The notes under the pieces are model-generated. The model did not search any database. It saw only the letters and a program-made list of their open reading frames with translations, and was not told the origin of the DNA. DNA of 64,000 nucleotides from Paragordius varius (lineage: Eukaryota; Nematomorpha), in contig OZ176051.1 of the NCBI GenBank assembly GCA_964247055.1, positions 12,710,001 to 12,774,000 of the forward strand, in the 5' to 3' direction. Positions 37,792-50,893 of the stretch are shown in pieces. Both the position numbers and the translations under genes were made by a program. The stretch's first letter is position 1; each line of letters opens with the position of its first letter.

Positions 37792-40149
37792 TAATATGCC
37801 ACACATAATATCTTTGAAACTTCGTATAAAAAACAATATAACTTGGGATTGTGAAAGGTGTAAAATTATTTAGGGTATCATAAACAGCCTAAGTTATATA
37901 AATCTTTTTAAAAAAATTATTGTAAATTATGTGGACAATTATATTTTTTTGTTTTTTTTCTAATTCAATTTATCCACTTTGAATCCAAGTTAAAAAAATA
38001 TATAACTCCGATATATACATAAATGCGTTTCATCTTGATTTCTCAATTAAATTAAATGACCAATATATCCAATACCATAGCTGTTTTCTGTATCACTAAT
38101 TGTGTCATAATGGTCTCCGCAAAATATAATTTATAAGATTATTCTAGTATTTATTATATTCACTTGACAAATAATTCAAATTATTTTTGGCTATTACATA
38201 TTTAGTAAATTCCTAGATTATTCAAAGCACTTTATCTGTATATTTTGTAAATTATATGTGCCTATATATAAAAAATTATCTGTGTTTTTATTGTTATATC
38301 AATTATTGCCTTATAGCAATTATAATAATAAAATAGTGCCTTATGAATACATTTAACCAAATTTATTTAGTGTGCAAATAATGAGTAAATCAAATTTTAT
38401 AATTTACACTCATCTGGATAACAAAACGACTAAAATAAATTTAGGAAGAATGAAAATTAACATAAAACATTTCAAAAGAAATATGTTTTTTGAAAAATGC
38501 CCAAAAAAATGAAATCGATATAATCAATCAATTACTGGTAAGAAAATTTTCTTAATCAAAAAAGTCAACCTATAGTTGTTTTTTGCATCGAATAAGAAAA
38601 ATACTTGTAATATATGCATTGGACGTTTTTAAAAATTGTACGCTATTTTTGGTCCAAATTATCAAAAAATTCGTTTATTATATGAGGCTTAAATATCTTA
38701 TATTTGCTAAACTAAAATATATAGTATGTTAGTTAAAATTAAAAAATGCATAATAACAGTTTATTTGATTTATATTTCAGGTCAAAGTGTGATTATTCCA
38801 GGTCTTTTAAGAACCTTAAATAAATCTTTATCCTATTTTCCATATAGGATTATCTTTATGGTACATAGTAACGAATAAAATTTTGTGTACATTTTTTTCT
38901 ATTGTATAGTTACTCGACTAATGTTCGACAAAATTTTATTTGATTATTAATTAAAAAATTAAAAAAGATTTTAACATTAACCGCATTTATTATTCGATCT
39001 TCATTATCCTAGAGTTATCAAGGAAATGATAACACTCTGTACAAAATCAAGGATAGCAGTATGTCCATATCAAACAAATTTTTGCACATTATGGTAAATA
39101 ATATTTTTTGAATAAGGTTAAATGCTTCATGAAAAAAATGATTAACATATTCTCTAAATGATGTAATCGTCGTAAAATAACGTAAAAATAAAATATAATT
39201 TATTGGTTCTCATATTTTCATCATGTACATGATCAGGATATACAGTTTAGAAAAATATAAAAACCACAAAGAAACCGTTATACTAAAAAAACAGATGTTC
39301 TTAATTAATCATAATGCACATTCAAGTAAATAAAACAACAAATAAGCATTAAACAAAATAAAACTATTAAAAATTCAATTATATTTAAACTGTACAACGA
39401 GTTATGATAGAAAATGTGATATTTATAATAAATGATTTGGTCTGGTTGATGTTCATTTCTTCCATCTTTTGAACTCTGTATAAAGAGCGCTTCTTTTGTT
39501 AACCTTGACCCGATGGCTAAAATTTCAATTGTTTTTGAGCACTCATTATTGTTATCCAGCAATGCAGAAACATTGCCGAATTTTCTTTGATTCCTTAAAT
39601 CTTACTTTATTATTTCGATTGGTGTACATTACTGGGCAATTCTTGCATTTTGACTTATACATCATATTTTTTATTTCTGTAACCTAAGAATTTAACATCT
39701 CAATTAACAACAGTTTATAAACCACACAATAGATGCTTAAAAAGTAATAAAATTTATATATATTTTCAGATTTAGTGCAAAAGAACCATTTGTCCCGTTT
39801 TAAATGGGTTTTATATCGCATTGCATAATGTATGCTATTTGACCACAAAAAAAGTTTTTTAAATGAATATTTTGTTTGAAAATTTCATTTATATAGAATT
39901 GATAAATCAGATTGTATCTTGAAAAAGGTGAAAACATCAAAAAATGTGAAGATATTATAAAAACACTTTTTAATATAATTCAATTATCTGAATATTTCTA
40001 CATTCTTCGATTTAAAAATACGTTTGAGTTGAATTTATTAAACATAATATATAACTTACGCTTCACCAAAATATTTTTGCAAATTTAATTAATTAAAAAT
40101 TGTCGCTAATAGGATATAATGATTGAAGCCTTTAATTTTACCTAAAATA
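37792..40149. other. LCMT1 3' flank, no further gene recognised
   Basis: AT-rich DNA. Short frames near 39305-39687 look like chance. Confidence 0.4.
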
Positions 40150-40369
40150 TATTTTATTTAACAAGAGCATAATGCCATTTTCTGATATGGAGCAGTACAA
40201 AAGAGCAAAAGAAGACCCCCTCCCATACCAAAGATAAGAGCCTAAAATTAACTCTACATTTGACCCGACATAGACCTTTGACATTACTTTCCGGAGTAAT
40301 CAAACCCTGTTCGGTTATTTAAACTCAAATATTGCTTTTACCTACTTAACAAGGCGAAATTAACATTTC

Positions 40370-40408
<39 letters not shown>

Positions 40409-40640
40409 AACTCCCATTAACACATCTAACATGAAGGCTTTTATTTATGTATGTAGATACTAACGGCAAACCCAACCTCCGATGTGTTTCCCCTCTCTGA
40501 AGCTCAATGCATAACGGGTAAATAGGGATTGCCTTGACGGCAGGTGGCCGACGATCTTCCGACGTTACACCCTTTACTTGTTTACAAAAGTGGTATTTCC
40601 TATATCACTCTTAAGGTCCGAAACTCAAAAGAATTATGTG
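40150..40640. other. GC-richer patch, unexplained
   Basis: Two stretches (about 40170-40330 and 40450-40620) are clearly less AT-rich than their surroundings and are split by a (TA)n tract at 40377-40402. No frame is long enough to call. They may be remnants of an old coding element. Confidence 0.3.
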
Positions 40641-40689
40641 GAATCCTGATTATGCTTTGTATATGGTTTATAAAAAAAATTTTGATAAC

Positions 40690-41600
40690 CATTTTCGCCG
40701 CGTATTGAGACGAATTAACATACAGAGTCTCCACAAATATCCTGAAGAAATATATATATTCTGATGAGAAAAATAAGTAACATGATGTTTTTGGTTTTAC
40801 AAGTGTTGTGAGAAAGTTATTTACACTTTTGTATTAACTACTCTATATTAGAAAATGCAAAACTTGCCTATGTTAAACTAAATTTTTTGGTGAAGATGGA
40901 TCGGTTCATTCTAAAGAATTAGCATTAAAACATATAAAAAGCAAAACTATATTTTTTATAAATATTTAATTATCTGATGTAGGCATCGAAAGAACCAAGT
41001 TTTTTTGCACCTCTAAAATGGGCTTGTCCTACTAAAATAATCACAAAAATACCAAGAATGCCTGACAGAAAATTAACATATATGCTAAATTATGACATAA
41101 AAATTGTTTTCCCGAAAAATAGATTTTAATTTATATTAAAAATTTGTGGAGGCATACTTTAGCTGAACATATTCCTCATTGATTATCTTAAAATTTATGT
41201 TTATAAATTGTTATTTTTACATAACATCCAAATTTAGAAGCAAACAAACCTTAAAAATATTCTGAGGTTATAAAAATGTTTAGCATTCAATATAAAAGCA
41301 TTTTCGCATCTCAAACCTTATGCCTTACTGTCATGACTCAAACTAGTAGCGCATTTCAGAAAAAATTTGCTTTAAATTAAATTTTTAAGCAATTCCCGTT
41401 TTCGGTAAAAATATTGATGCAGTACCATTTGACAGTTAAACCTTTTAACGAGCAATCTTGGCATGATGTTTATTTTAGGAGAACTACAATTTAAAAGAGT
41501 AAAAAATTAGGGAATTCGGAGCCCACATTTTTACAAAAATATTGTAATGTAAAATTTTATAAATTTGCACTTCAAGGGTGTCGTTGAACACTTCAAGATG
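40690..41600 (+). repeat. Old dispersed repeat, copy of 32450-33298
   Basis: Shares 'ttttttggtgaag', 'cctctaaaatgggc', 'cccgaaaaatag' and 'ggagcccacat' in order with the first copy. No coding. Confidence 0.45.
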
Positions 41601-41642
41601 GTCCTACAACACTGGTCCTTAAAATTTTTGATTTATTTAAAA

Positions 41643-42696
41643 CTAGCGTGAATCTCATGCTTCTGGGGGGGGGAGTTCGAATGCTATACATATGATAGAT
41701 ACTCCTTACTCAGCATCTATCATCAAGGAAACGCTTGACTAAAATTTTTGCCTTTTAACAGGCAATACGAAAAATCTTTCTCGAATTTTTACAGTCTCAT
41801 ACCATGGGCAAAAAAATACAATCAAAAAAATATTTTTGTGGACTTTGTTTTTTTTTGAAAAAATGGCATTTTACGGGGGGAGCGGGTAAAAAGAGGGCCT
41901 AAATCAAAAAAGTGACTCGACTATGTTCGGCGCAATCGAAAATAAGTAAACAAAAATCATATTTGAAATTGAATGGTCCAACACGTTCTCCAAAAAATTG
42001 ACTTAACCCATTTTTCACACGGGGTGGGCCCAAACTGGGGACCTAATTCCAAAAAAGGGCGAAGCTATTGTCGGGGCATTCATTAATGATTAAATTTTTT
42101 CGATGTTTGGATTTGATTGGGTTCACCGGTTTTCCGGAAACAGATCACAAAGTTATATGAAAAATCAGTTTTTAGCGGGTAGCTCCTTACCCAGCAGCTA
42201 TCATCAAATAAACGGTAGACTAAAATTTTTGCCTTTTAACAGGGAATACGTGGAATCCATATAGAATTTTTACGGTCTCATACCTAGGGCGAAAAATCGA
42301 TTTAAAAAATTATTTTTGTGGACTTTGTTTTTTGAAAAAGGTGGCATTTTACGGGGGGAGCGGGTAAAAAGAGGGCCTAAATCAAAAAAGTGGCTCGGCT
42401 ATGTTCGGCGCAATCGAAAATAAGTAAACAATAATCATATTTGAAATTGAATGGTCCAACACGTTCTCCGGAAAATTGTCTCAAAGACACGATTTTTGTG
42501 GACTTCTGTTTTTTAAAAAAACCCGTTTTTCATACGGGGTGGGCCCGAACTGGGGGCCTATTTCAAAAAGGGCGAAGCTATTGTCGGGACATTTATTAAT
42601 GATTATATTTTTTCGATATTTGGATTTGATTGGGTCTACCGGTTTTCCTGTACCAGATCACAAAGCCAGCATTTTCCATTTTTATAAATATATAGA
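41643..42696 (-). mobile_element. Helitron, full-length short copy
   Basis: On the - strand it starts TCTATATATTTATAAAAATG after A and ends GATTCACGCTAG before T, with a C-run just before the end, like 1-1294. It holds two internal units. The 3' hairpins of the 1-1294 copy are mostly missing, leaving AGAAGC next to the terminal block. 1054 bp, no coding. Confidence 0.75.
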
Positions 42697-44469
42697 TAAT
42701 ACTTATTTATAGCGCATAAGATTTTAATATAACATTTTATAACTTTTTCAATTATTTTCGCTTTAAATTATAATAATTAGTATTCCCATGCCTGTATATC
42801 ATATATTTCAAAAATGTTTATTCGAATCATGGCAAATTTAATTTATATAACATTGAAACCGAAATATAAAAAAATATTTATATATAATGCCATTTTTATG
42901 GACCTTAAGGTATAGTATAGCCAATATGATGTGATTAGCTAGATATAAAAAGGCACAATAGACCAAATCGTTTATGTTTTTGTTAAAATTATGAATAAAT
43001 TTAGCATTAATGTCAAAAAGCACGATATTTTGCAAAAATGTTTAATGAAAAGGCCTGTTTTAGAGGTATATTTTATTATATTTTGACTCATTTTTATAAT
43101 AGGATAGAAGCCAGATTTAAAGTTCATCGCTTTCAGTAGTTTTTATAATAAAATCATATCTAGGGTCATTAGCTGCTTAATTTTAAATTAAAGTTTTAAA
43201 TTTAAATAGGCCTATACGTTACCTGGAAAATTGCTTCACACTTTTTTCAGGGTTACGGATGAGATAAGGGAATGATAAAAATGGTTCAGTCAGTGATCAG
43301 AGGCGTGCCAAGACCTAAGCAGGCAGCTGTTGCCGACACATCCTCACTGGTTTATGGATCATCAGGGACCTCATCTTGAACATTAGCAAAGTGAATTTGC
43401 AACACCCTTTTTTAATTGCCGTACCTTTACCATCAAATTGTCTCACAACATTCTCCGGCGCCATTTTTCGAATAAGCTTCTTTCTTTCCCCTATCGCCCT
43501 AAGAACGTGAAAATTTTGCTTAAAATTTACGATGAACGGGTAGGCCTATACGCATGAAAGATTATTTTATGTTTAATACGTGCTCAGCGCTCTCGGTCAC
43601 TTTTTAGCCGCTGTAAAAGCAGGTTTTACGCAAAAAATTATATCTCCTAAAAATCATTAAAAGATTTGTAGCAAGCGTATGATAGAAACCGTTCATCTAA
43701 ATGCTAAGCGTTTTGATTAGGCGATAGATAAGCGTCCGCCATTTATAAATATACGCCTCGACACAAGATTATGGTAAACACATTTATCGGATTCTTTATA
43801 ACATTGTGCTTATACGTTCCCTTTATAACTATGATCATGATCGGAGATACTCTTTTGCCCATTAATAGCTCCATCATATGTGTAAAATATGATATAATAA
43901 AATTTTAAATACTTTGAGTAATCACAATGATGAAAGGGTAACCTATGGTTAAAGGCACACTGTTAATTTAAAATATATAAATTTTTATCCTGTTATCTCT
44001 TTTTAATTTTTGCCATTTTTTATTGGGCCGATTATGTATTATCTGTCAGATTAGTCACAGATATAAAAAGTAATTATTTGTAGATGAATGGTCTTACTAG
44101 CCCCTTTTTAATTTACCCCTATGTTTAACGTTCTTCCGTATTGAAAAATCTGGTCCTATTTTTTATAAGTGAATATAAATACTAATGGTCCTTAGCATTT
44201 TTCTTATGTCAGTAGAGATTTAGACTAACTCATTGTAATTGAAATTATTGTAGACCACCCGATAGAGAATACATATCTAATTGGAAAATAGATTCTATTA
44301 AAAAATTTCCAGACCTCCATATAATGTCATATTTGCCGATCATGGTGGAAGCGCTTTCAATATGCCCCTGTGGTATCCTTATCTATACATAATCATATAT
44401 GGTACAGTTAGTTATGATATCGTTATCTGATGTGAGAAATATATAAAATTAATCACTTTGTCACTACAA
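42697..44469. other. Intergenic; fragment of an ACACTT MITE, otherwise nothing recognised
   Basis: About 43020-43165 ('gatattttgcaaaaatgt', 'ataggatagaagccagattt', 'ttcagtagtttttat') resembles the inner part of the MITE at 10331-10905. A less AT-rich stretch at 43255-43480 is unexplained. Confidence 0.35.
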
Positions 44470-44850
44470 TCATTTATCCACAGTTTTTAAAACGGAGGCT
44501 ATTGGTTTTGGAGTTAGCCCTTTGGTAATTTATGATCAAATTAACATACACTGTAAAATATTTTTTGTCAAAATAAAGACTCTATTTAAAATGTTTTTTT
44601 AAATTTTAAATCAAATTATTAAATCCTATAAACAAGTGTTGGCTAAAGTTTTGAATCTCATCTAAAATGGGCATAAAACGCAAAGAAGGCAAAATAATTT
44701 TTTATGCTAGATTAAAACATAAATTGTTTTATTCAAAACAATGGTAAAATATAAAAGCGTAATAATATTTTGATAAGGGTAACTGGATAAAAAAACTTTA
44801 AAAACTTTTATATTTTAATGCTGAATTTTTAAAATGTAATCATCATATTA
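44470..44850 (+). repeat. Old dispersed repeat, worn copy
   Basis: Words such as 'tccacagttttt', 'ggttttggag' and 'atctaaaatgggcataa' follow the order seen at 40720-41030. Confidence 0.3.
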
Positions 44851-45799
44851 CAAATAAAAAAGCAGTGATTGTAAACTTCCTTATCCTTTGAGGTAGTTTT
44901 GTACCCCACTGCAATTTAGTCTTTTTAACAGGAATATTTAGGCTCATATTGGTTATATATAATAAATCCTATTCTCAAACTTTAAAGGTTGGTTGAAATA
45001 CATTCCACAAATAAAATCTGGTAGAAAATCGATATATGCTAATTAGATTTCAATAGTTTTAAATTAAAATATAATTTGAATTACTATATACTTTTAAATA
45101 TGATTCATATGATACCCGTTTGGGTTTAACATATTGAATATAATTTAGATAAAAATTTATGAAAATTATTATGGGGATTTTCTGAAGCCCTATTGTATTT
45201 TTGGATAGGAGTTTTAAACAAACAATAATAAATAAAACTATGTATACTAAAATATATAGCTTACAAAATACATGATATTATCATTATTAAGGCATGTGGC
45301 ATAATTAAAATGTTATATGTTTCTAATTAAACCGAACCGTAACGAAACTAAACGCTGTCTTCTGGGAAAAAACAATGTAAGAAAGCGTTTATTATATTAG
45401 CTATGTCTTTCAAATTTGTGACTTTTTCTACAAAACAATACATAAGAAATTAATTAACCTATATATACATTAAAGAAATATTATATAATTAAGAAATTAT
45501 TTTGAAATTATTATATTTATTTCCCATTCGAACAAGATTCATGAATTGCTGTTGGTTTTTAATTATATAGATATTTTAGATTTATGTTAATTTATTCGTG
45601 GTGTGTGATGAATTAACTATAAATTCACCTGTCACCAAATATTATAATTTTATACTGCATTAACCTAATCAGAAAGAACTTCCCTTTTTTCAGGTATTTT
45701 TATATAGATATGATATCTAATCAGAAAATATGTTAATGAATTTGATCACAATATATATTTAATTATATTGTATATATGCATGATGATAAATGCTATTTA

Positions 45800-46329
45800 A
45801 CATTTGGCAACAATACATTCATTTCAGTCCTTCGATTCAAATTGGGGTAGCTGGATACCTGAGGCCTAAATTAAATACCATGGAAGTAATAACTATGGCA
45901 AAAGTTTGCACTTACATAAAATTGATGACCGAATAATAAACATTTAATTAAATAACCTTGAATATTACTTATTTTATGGTTAAACCGAACGTAAAATTAA
46001 GCCAACATGACATATGTGCATTAGATAAATATATAAATAATGCATAATATTTTTTATGAATTTTGGATATATTTTATAAAAATTATTTAATTTTAGCCTT
46101 AGAATCAAGTTAAGATATTTTGCAAAAATGTTGTAAAAGAAAAATGGCGTCGAAGTAGTTTGATATGGAACATTTTTTTAAAAAAACTATATTTTATTTG
46201 AATATTTCGAGACTTATTTATATAATTTTTATAGAAGCATTAAATTGGGACTGCTTCAGTATTTTTTTAAATAATATCAACTTAAATATATGGAATATAT
46301 TATTATCCCAATTTGAATCTTCGAAGTGT
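45800..46329. mobile_element. ACACTT-family MITE, TA-flanked
   Basis: Starts ACATTTGGCAACAATACATT after TA and ends GAATCTTCGAAGTGT before TA. The inner block 'aaaatggcgtcgaagtagtttga' is shared with 10331-10905. 530 bp, no coding. Confidence 0.7.
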
Positions 46330-47592
46330 TAAATAAAAACTATTATTGGCAAACTCTATTTCTAAAATTTTGCTTGGCCCTTACATTAGGAGTATTCAAT
46401 TGATCGAATCGCCTTGTTGTTTCGCAATATTATATATAATTTTTAGGTTTAGTTTATTTTTTTCAATCTATATCGGTAACTTTTGTTTAATTTGTTATTT
46501 TTTATGATAAGCCTTACACTTCAAGAATATAAAATATGTTAAATTTTAAGGCTTGTCTGGCGAAAATATCGAATTTGCTTCCATATTATTCGATAAATAT
46601 CTTATTTATATTTTTCTAACTAGATGCCCCCTATCTATCTCTGCTACTTGGTCGAAACCAATATTACTGAATAATATATAATATGTTTTTTTTAAGAATA
46701 CAAAAAATTATTAGTCCAGCAATAAACGTTTTTTTGTTTATCAGCGGCATATATAATATGGGGTAGGGTGTTCTCACGAACTTAAATAGGTGATTGATTA
46801 TTTTACGGAAAATACAAAACCTAAATTCATATAGACTAATATTTTTGAATCGGATTATTATTTTATGGCGATGTATTTTACAGAGGGTATAGATACCAAC
46901 AAGTTACGCCGACAAAAATGGTTGCTTTTATATAGTAAATACCTAAACCCCATTTCAATTTATGTGGTCTAATAATGAACCAAAATATCATACCTTTAAA
47001 TCTGGTTATCTATGGTGGGGCATTTAACCGAGATGCCTAGCACATATCAAAATATTTACCTTTATGTAGGAATTTTTAAAATATTAGTAGTAAATCCAAA
47101 ATGTCTGCTTTAGAGCCCTACCCATTGGTACAAAAAAGCGCTTAAGTAAATTTTTTACCATTATATTGGAAGTGAAAAAACTTATTCATATGGTCTCTAA
47201 AAGTTAAAAAGCTTGCTTCTAACTTAAAAAAGCTAAGGATAATTCTGCTTTATAAGTAACTATATATTTTGTATAGTTTCACAACTTGGACGACAAAAAT
47301 TTAATTTAGGGACTAATGTGTGTTTTTTCAAAAAAGTATTTTAGAGGGAATGATTTGCCCCGACTATGTTCGGGGCATCTTTGTAAAAACTAAAAAATAA
47401 ACGATATGAATTTCGGACAGACCTGCACGCTAAAAACGATTTGAAAAATACTTGAAAACTTATATTTTTTGCGATTCGCGGATTAATTGATGTGCTAAAT
47501 CAAATTAACATCGGCGCATTTTTTTACCTTTAATTGAATATACAAGTTTTTTGGCAAAAATCAAACATTCTACATTAATATATACCATTTTC
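46330..47592. other. Intergenic, no gene recognised
   Basis: Repeat-like texture ('ctcggtt', 'cgactatgttcggggcat' near 47365, reminiscent of the Helitron units) but no bounded element. Confidence 0.35.
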
Positions 47593-47860
47593 AATTCAAA
47601 TTCACCCTTGAACAATTTAAATTGCTTAAAGTAAATTATTTTTTTCGGACAAATGAAATATATTATATCTTAGTTTATTATTTTTTCCATATTATTTTTA
47701 AAACAAAATTTCTATTTTAAAAATATAAAAAAATTTAATAATATTTAATCTTAAAAAACAGATAATTTATTTTAGGGCGAATTCGAATTAGTGTGTATTT
47801 GAATTGTTAAAGTGTGAATTTGAATTGAAGAGTGAATTTGAATTGTTAAAGGTGAATTTA
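47593..47860. mobile_element. Short inverted-repeat element, AATTCAAATTCACCC family
   Basis: The left end AATTCAAATTCACCCTTGAA matches 7425, and the right side has several copies of 'gtgaatttgaattgttaa', as if the terminal repeat had been amplified. Confidence 0.55.
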
Positions 47861-48861
47861 TAAATGATATATAAACCTGTGTCTCATTCATCCTAAGACT
47901 TATCGATGACTAATAAATTGATTATACATTTTTTCTGCTATAAACTGTTAAATTAGTATAAATCATTCAATCATATAAAAATTAAAACGCTTTAAATCAT
48001 TGGTTAGCCATTCCACTATATTTTAATCGGTTTTTATTAAATAAATCAAAAACCAGAGAAATCTTATATTTGCCTAACTTCACATAATAAGGATTTTTAC
48101 GGATTGTAAAAGGCTTTCTAAATGATATACTTCCAAAGACCCGACTATAACTAATTATAAATGATAAAAAATTTATTATTGGCTTACATATGCCAACCGG
48201 AAAATTATTTTGAATACACGATTTTGAACTCTTAATTTTTAAAAACTCCTATTTAGGGAGTTAAACCAAATTGGAAAAAATGAATAATCTTAGCGCATTA
48301 TAAATATTAATGAATTTATATATTTTTTGTGAAAATGTTTAATTATAAATTATGGATTTAGTATTTTTAATATTGTAATTTAATATGGATTTTAAAAAAA
48401 AAATACATTCTCCTTAATGATGAAATTGCACAAATGGTTTTATTGCCTTTAATATTACGAGATAATTTATAAGAATTATATTATATATGTGTGTATGAAG
48501 AAAATTTCACTATTTTGTAAATGAATTGACCTTAAAAATTGATTTATGAACTATATTGACAGAGACAATAGTAATTTTATAACTTTTTAATGAACATTTT
48601 TATTTAAATTGCTATATAACAATTATAACAATTATTAATATTTAAATAATTTCTACTATTTTATACTAAACATGTCGTATTAAATTTATATGTTTTAAAT
48701 ATAAAAATAAAATTTTATACATTTATACACATATAAAATTATTTTGCATATGAAAAAATATATTTGCATTTTACAGAATGAGAATCTCATACTTTTTAAC
48801 ATGAGACAAAAGGTAATACAGGTATACCGAGAGCAGAGTGAATTAATTATAATAATTATAA

Positions 48862-48898
<37 letters not shown>

Positions 48899-49181
48899 TA
48901 AGTTAAAAAAAATATATCGAATGATATCAGGTAAGGCATGCTCGCATGCATCAATGTTTTCTGATTATTCATTTTGTAATTGCATTCACAAACAAAATGT
49001 TATGTATAAATTATCTACTAGAATATCTCGCATTATATCTGCAAATATTACTTAATCTCTTATTATATGCATAATACACCGGATAAATATAGAAGTTTAA
49101 GCTTTTATTGTCTTTTCGGTAAACTTACATGAACTGATATCTTATTTTCGACATAAAAAAATATATTTTTTTGATACAAAT
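47861..49181. other. 5' flank of the neurabin gene
   Basis: AT-rich, with a (TA)n tract at about 48866-48896. No promoter motif stands out and no upstream coding exon is seen; a 5' non-coding exon could lie here. Confidence 0.35.
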
Positions 49182-50893
49182 ATGGTTATAGACTCGTCAT
49201 CGCTTTTAAATTATCCAACCATCAATGGTGCCATCAACGGCAATGTTGATGTTCATGATTTCTCCCTTAAAATTCTGAAAGGAAGGTTGAAAAATGGATT
49301 TGAACAAACGAAAAAAAATGATTTCCTGAATGGTAGACATTATACTGATAAAAATGGCGATATTAAAGTTGCTAAATTTAATGGCCATATACAAAACGGT
49401 AATGGTGTGGAATGTTCATTTTCACATTTAAGCGAGCAACGAAATCAAAATTCAATCAACCATAAGACAATTATTGAGGCCGATGTTAAAAAATCTGTCC
49501 CAAATTTATCAATTTCACCCAATTCAATGCAAATGAAATTTCAACAAATACTCCAAGATGTTTATCACAAAAATAGTGCTGATGCTGTAATTAACGAAAA
49601 TGGATTAACTACTACTGCGCCTTTGAACAATATAGTTAAAAAGCATAATACTAATAGGGTACCTATGCCCTTCACGAATTCAAAAGATGAAATTAAGGAG
49701 GAAAGTATGGATGACACTTCACCAATATTATTACCCAAAAATTTGAGTTCCTTTTCGCCGACCATATTTTCCAACTTTAATTCCAATTCAAAGGATACAG
49801 TTCAAAAAACAAATGGCAGCCCTATTGATTACAAGCTTACTAATGGTCACCATCTTGTAACATCTGCATCGCCGATAAAACAACAATTAGACGAAATGGG
49901 CATTGGTTTAAAATCCGTAAATGGCATGAAAATTGGCCATTATATAACTCAAACCTCACAATCGCACATAAATTTGCCAAGCCTGTTCTCGCCTAAGATG
50001 GGGGAATCAAATATATCCATATCTTCTCTCAAAGATTTTCATAATAATATGCGTACACCATCACCAAAGCAATCGTCTGACTTAACTGGCAATCACATTA
50101 GTGTTAATAATAAAAATAATTTCTTATTGTCGCAACATAAAAGCACAGCATATAAAAGTGTAAAAGGAGAAAATGGTCCTGACGTTAGGACAACCGCCAA
50201 AACTAATCCGACAGTGGCAAATAGTTGGAAGCCTAAGTTTCACATTTCCTCCAAATTACAAGAGAGAATTATGGAAGCTAATAAAGGTCTTCAGCAAGAA
50301 CCTGAAAATCAAACTACTTTAAAAATGGACACTTTGCAAAAATTATCTCCCATTACCACCAGCAATGAACTTAATAGAATAAATATTACGGGCACGCGAT
50401 TAAACTCATCTGTCAGCCTATCCAAATTTTTGCTTGATAACAAAATTAACTCAAATAAAATTGTCCTCCCTTCTAATAATTTCAATTCTAAATCTCAGTA
50501 TTCAAAAACTTGTAATACCTCAAAAGATGAAGAAAATACTACAGATAAGGGACAATCACAACAATTACAGGATGATTTGGTCAATAAGCTTTCTTCATTG
50601 GATACAACAAATGTTCATGATTTCAATAACATGGCCCAATTACATAACGATAATAAAAATACGAAAGTTGACCATATAGAAAATCTATTTAAAAATGGAC
50701 CCACACAAAACACTACAGATAAAAAGGGTCTAAATTGTTATAAATCTCGGTTGGATAATCGATACTTTAAATCAAACAATTTCTTGACACAATCTAGTAT
50801 TACAGATTTGGATGATATGAATTTACAATATTCCACTTATCATCATAACAATCAAACGAATTTTACCAAACCTCATGAACCTAATGTTGAAAG
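49182..50893 (+). CDS. PPP1R9: Neurabin exon 1 (residues 1-570), Asn/Ser-rich
   Basis: ATG at 49182, donor GTATTT at 50894. The frame stays open to 50936, so an unspliced short form is possible but would lack the PP1 site and PDZ. No domain is recognised; the sequence is polar, with Lys/Asn/Ser predominating and scattered Ser-Pro pairs. Confidence 0.82.

Noticed and set aside
43255-43480. Possible hAT end ('cagaggcgtgccaag')
   Set aside because: No inverted partner or 8-bp duplication was found nearby.
48744-49055. 103-codon frame just before the neurabin gene
   Set aside because: It crosses a (TA)n tract giving an Ile/Tyr run and looks like chance.
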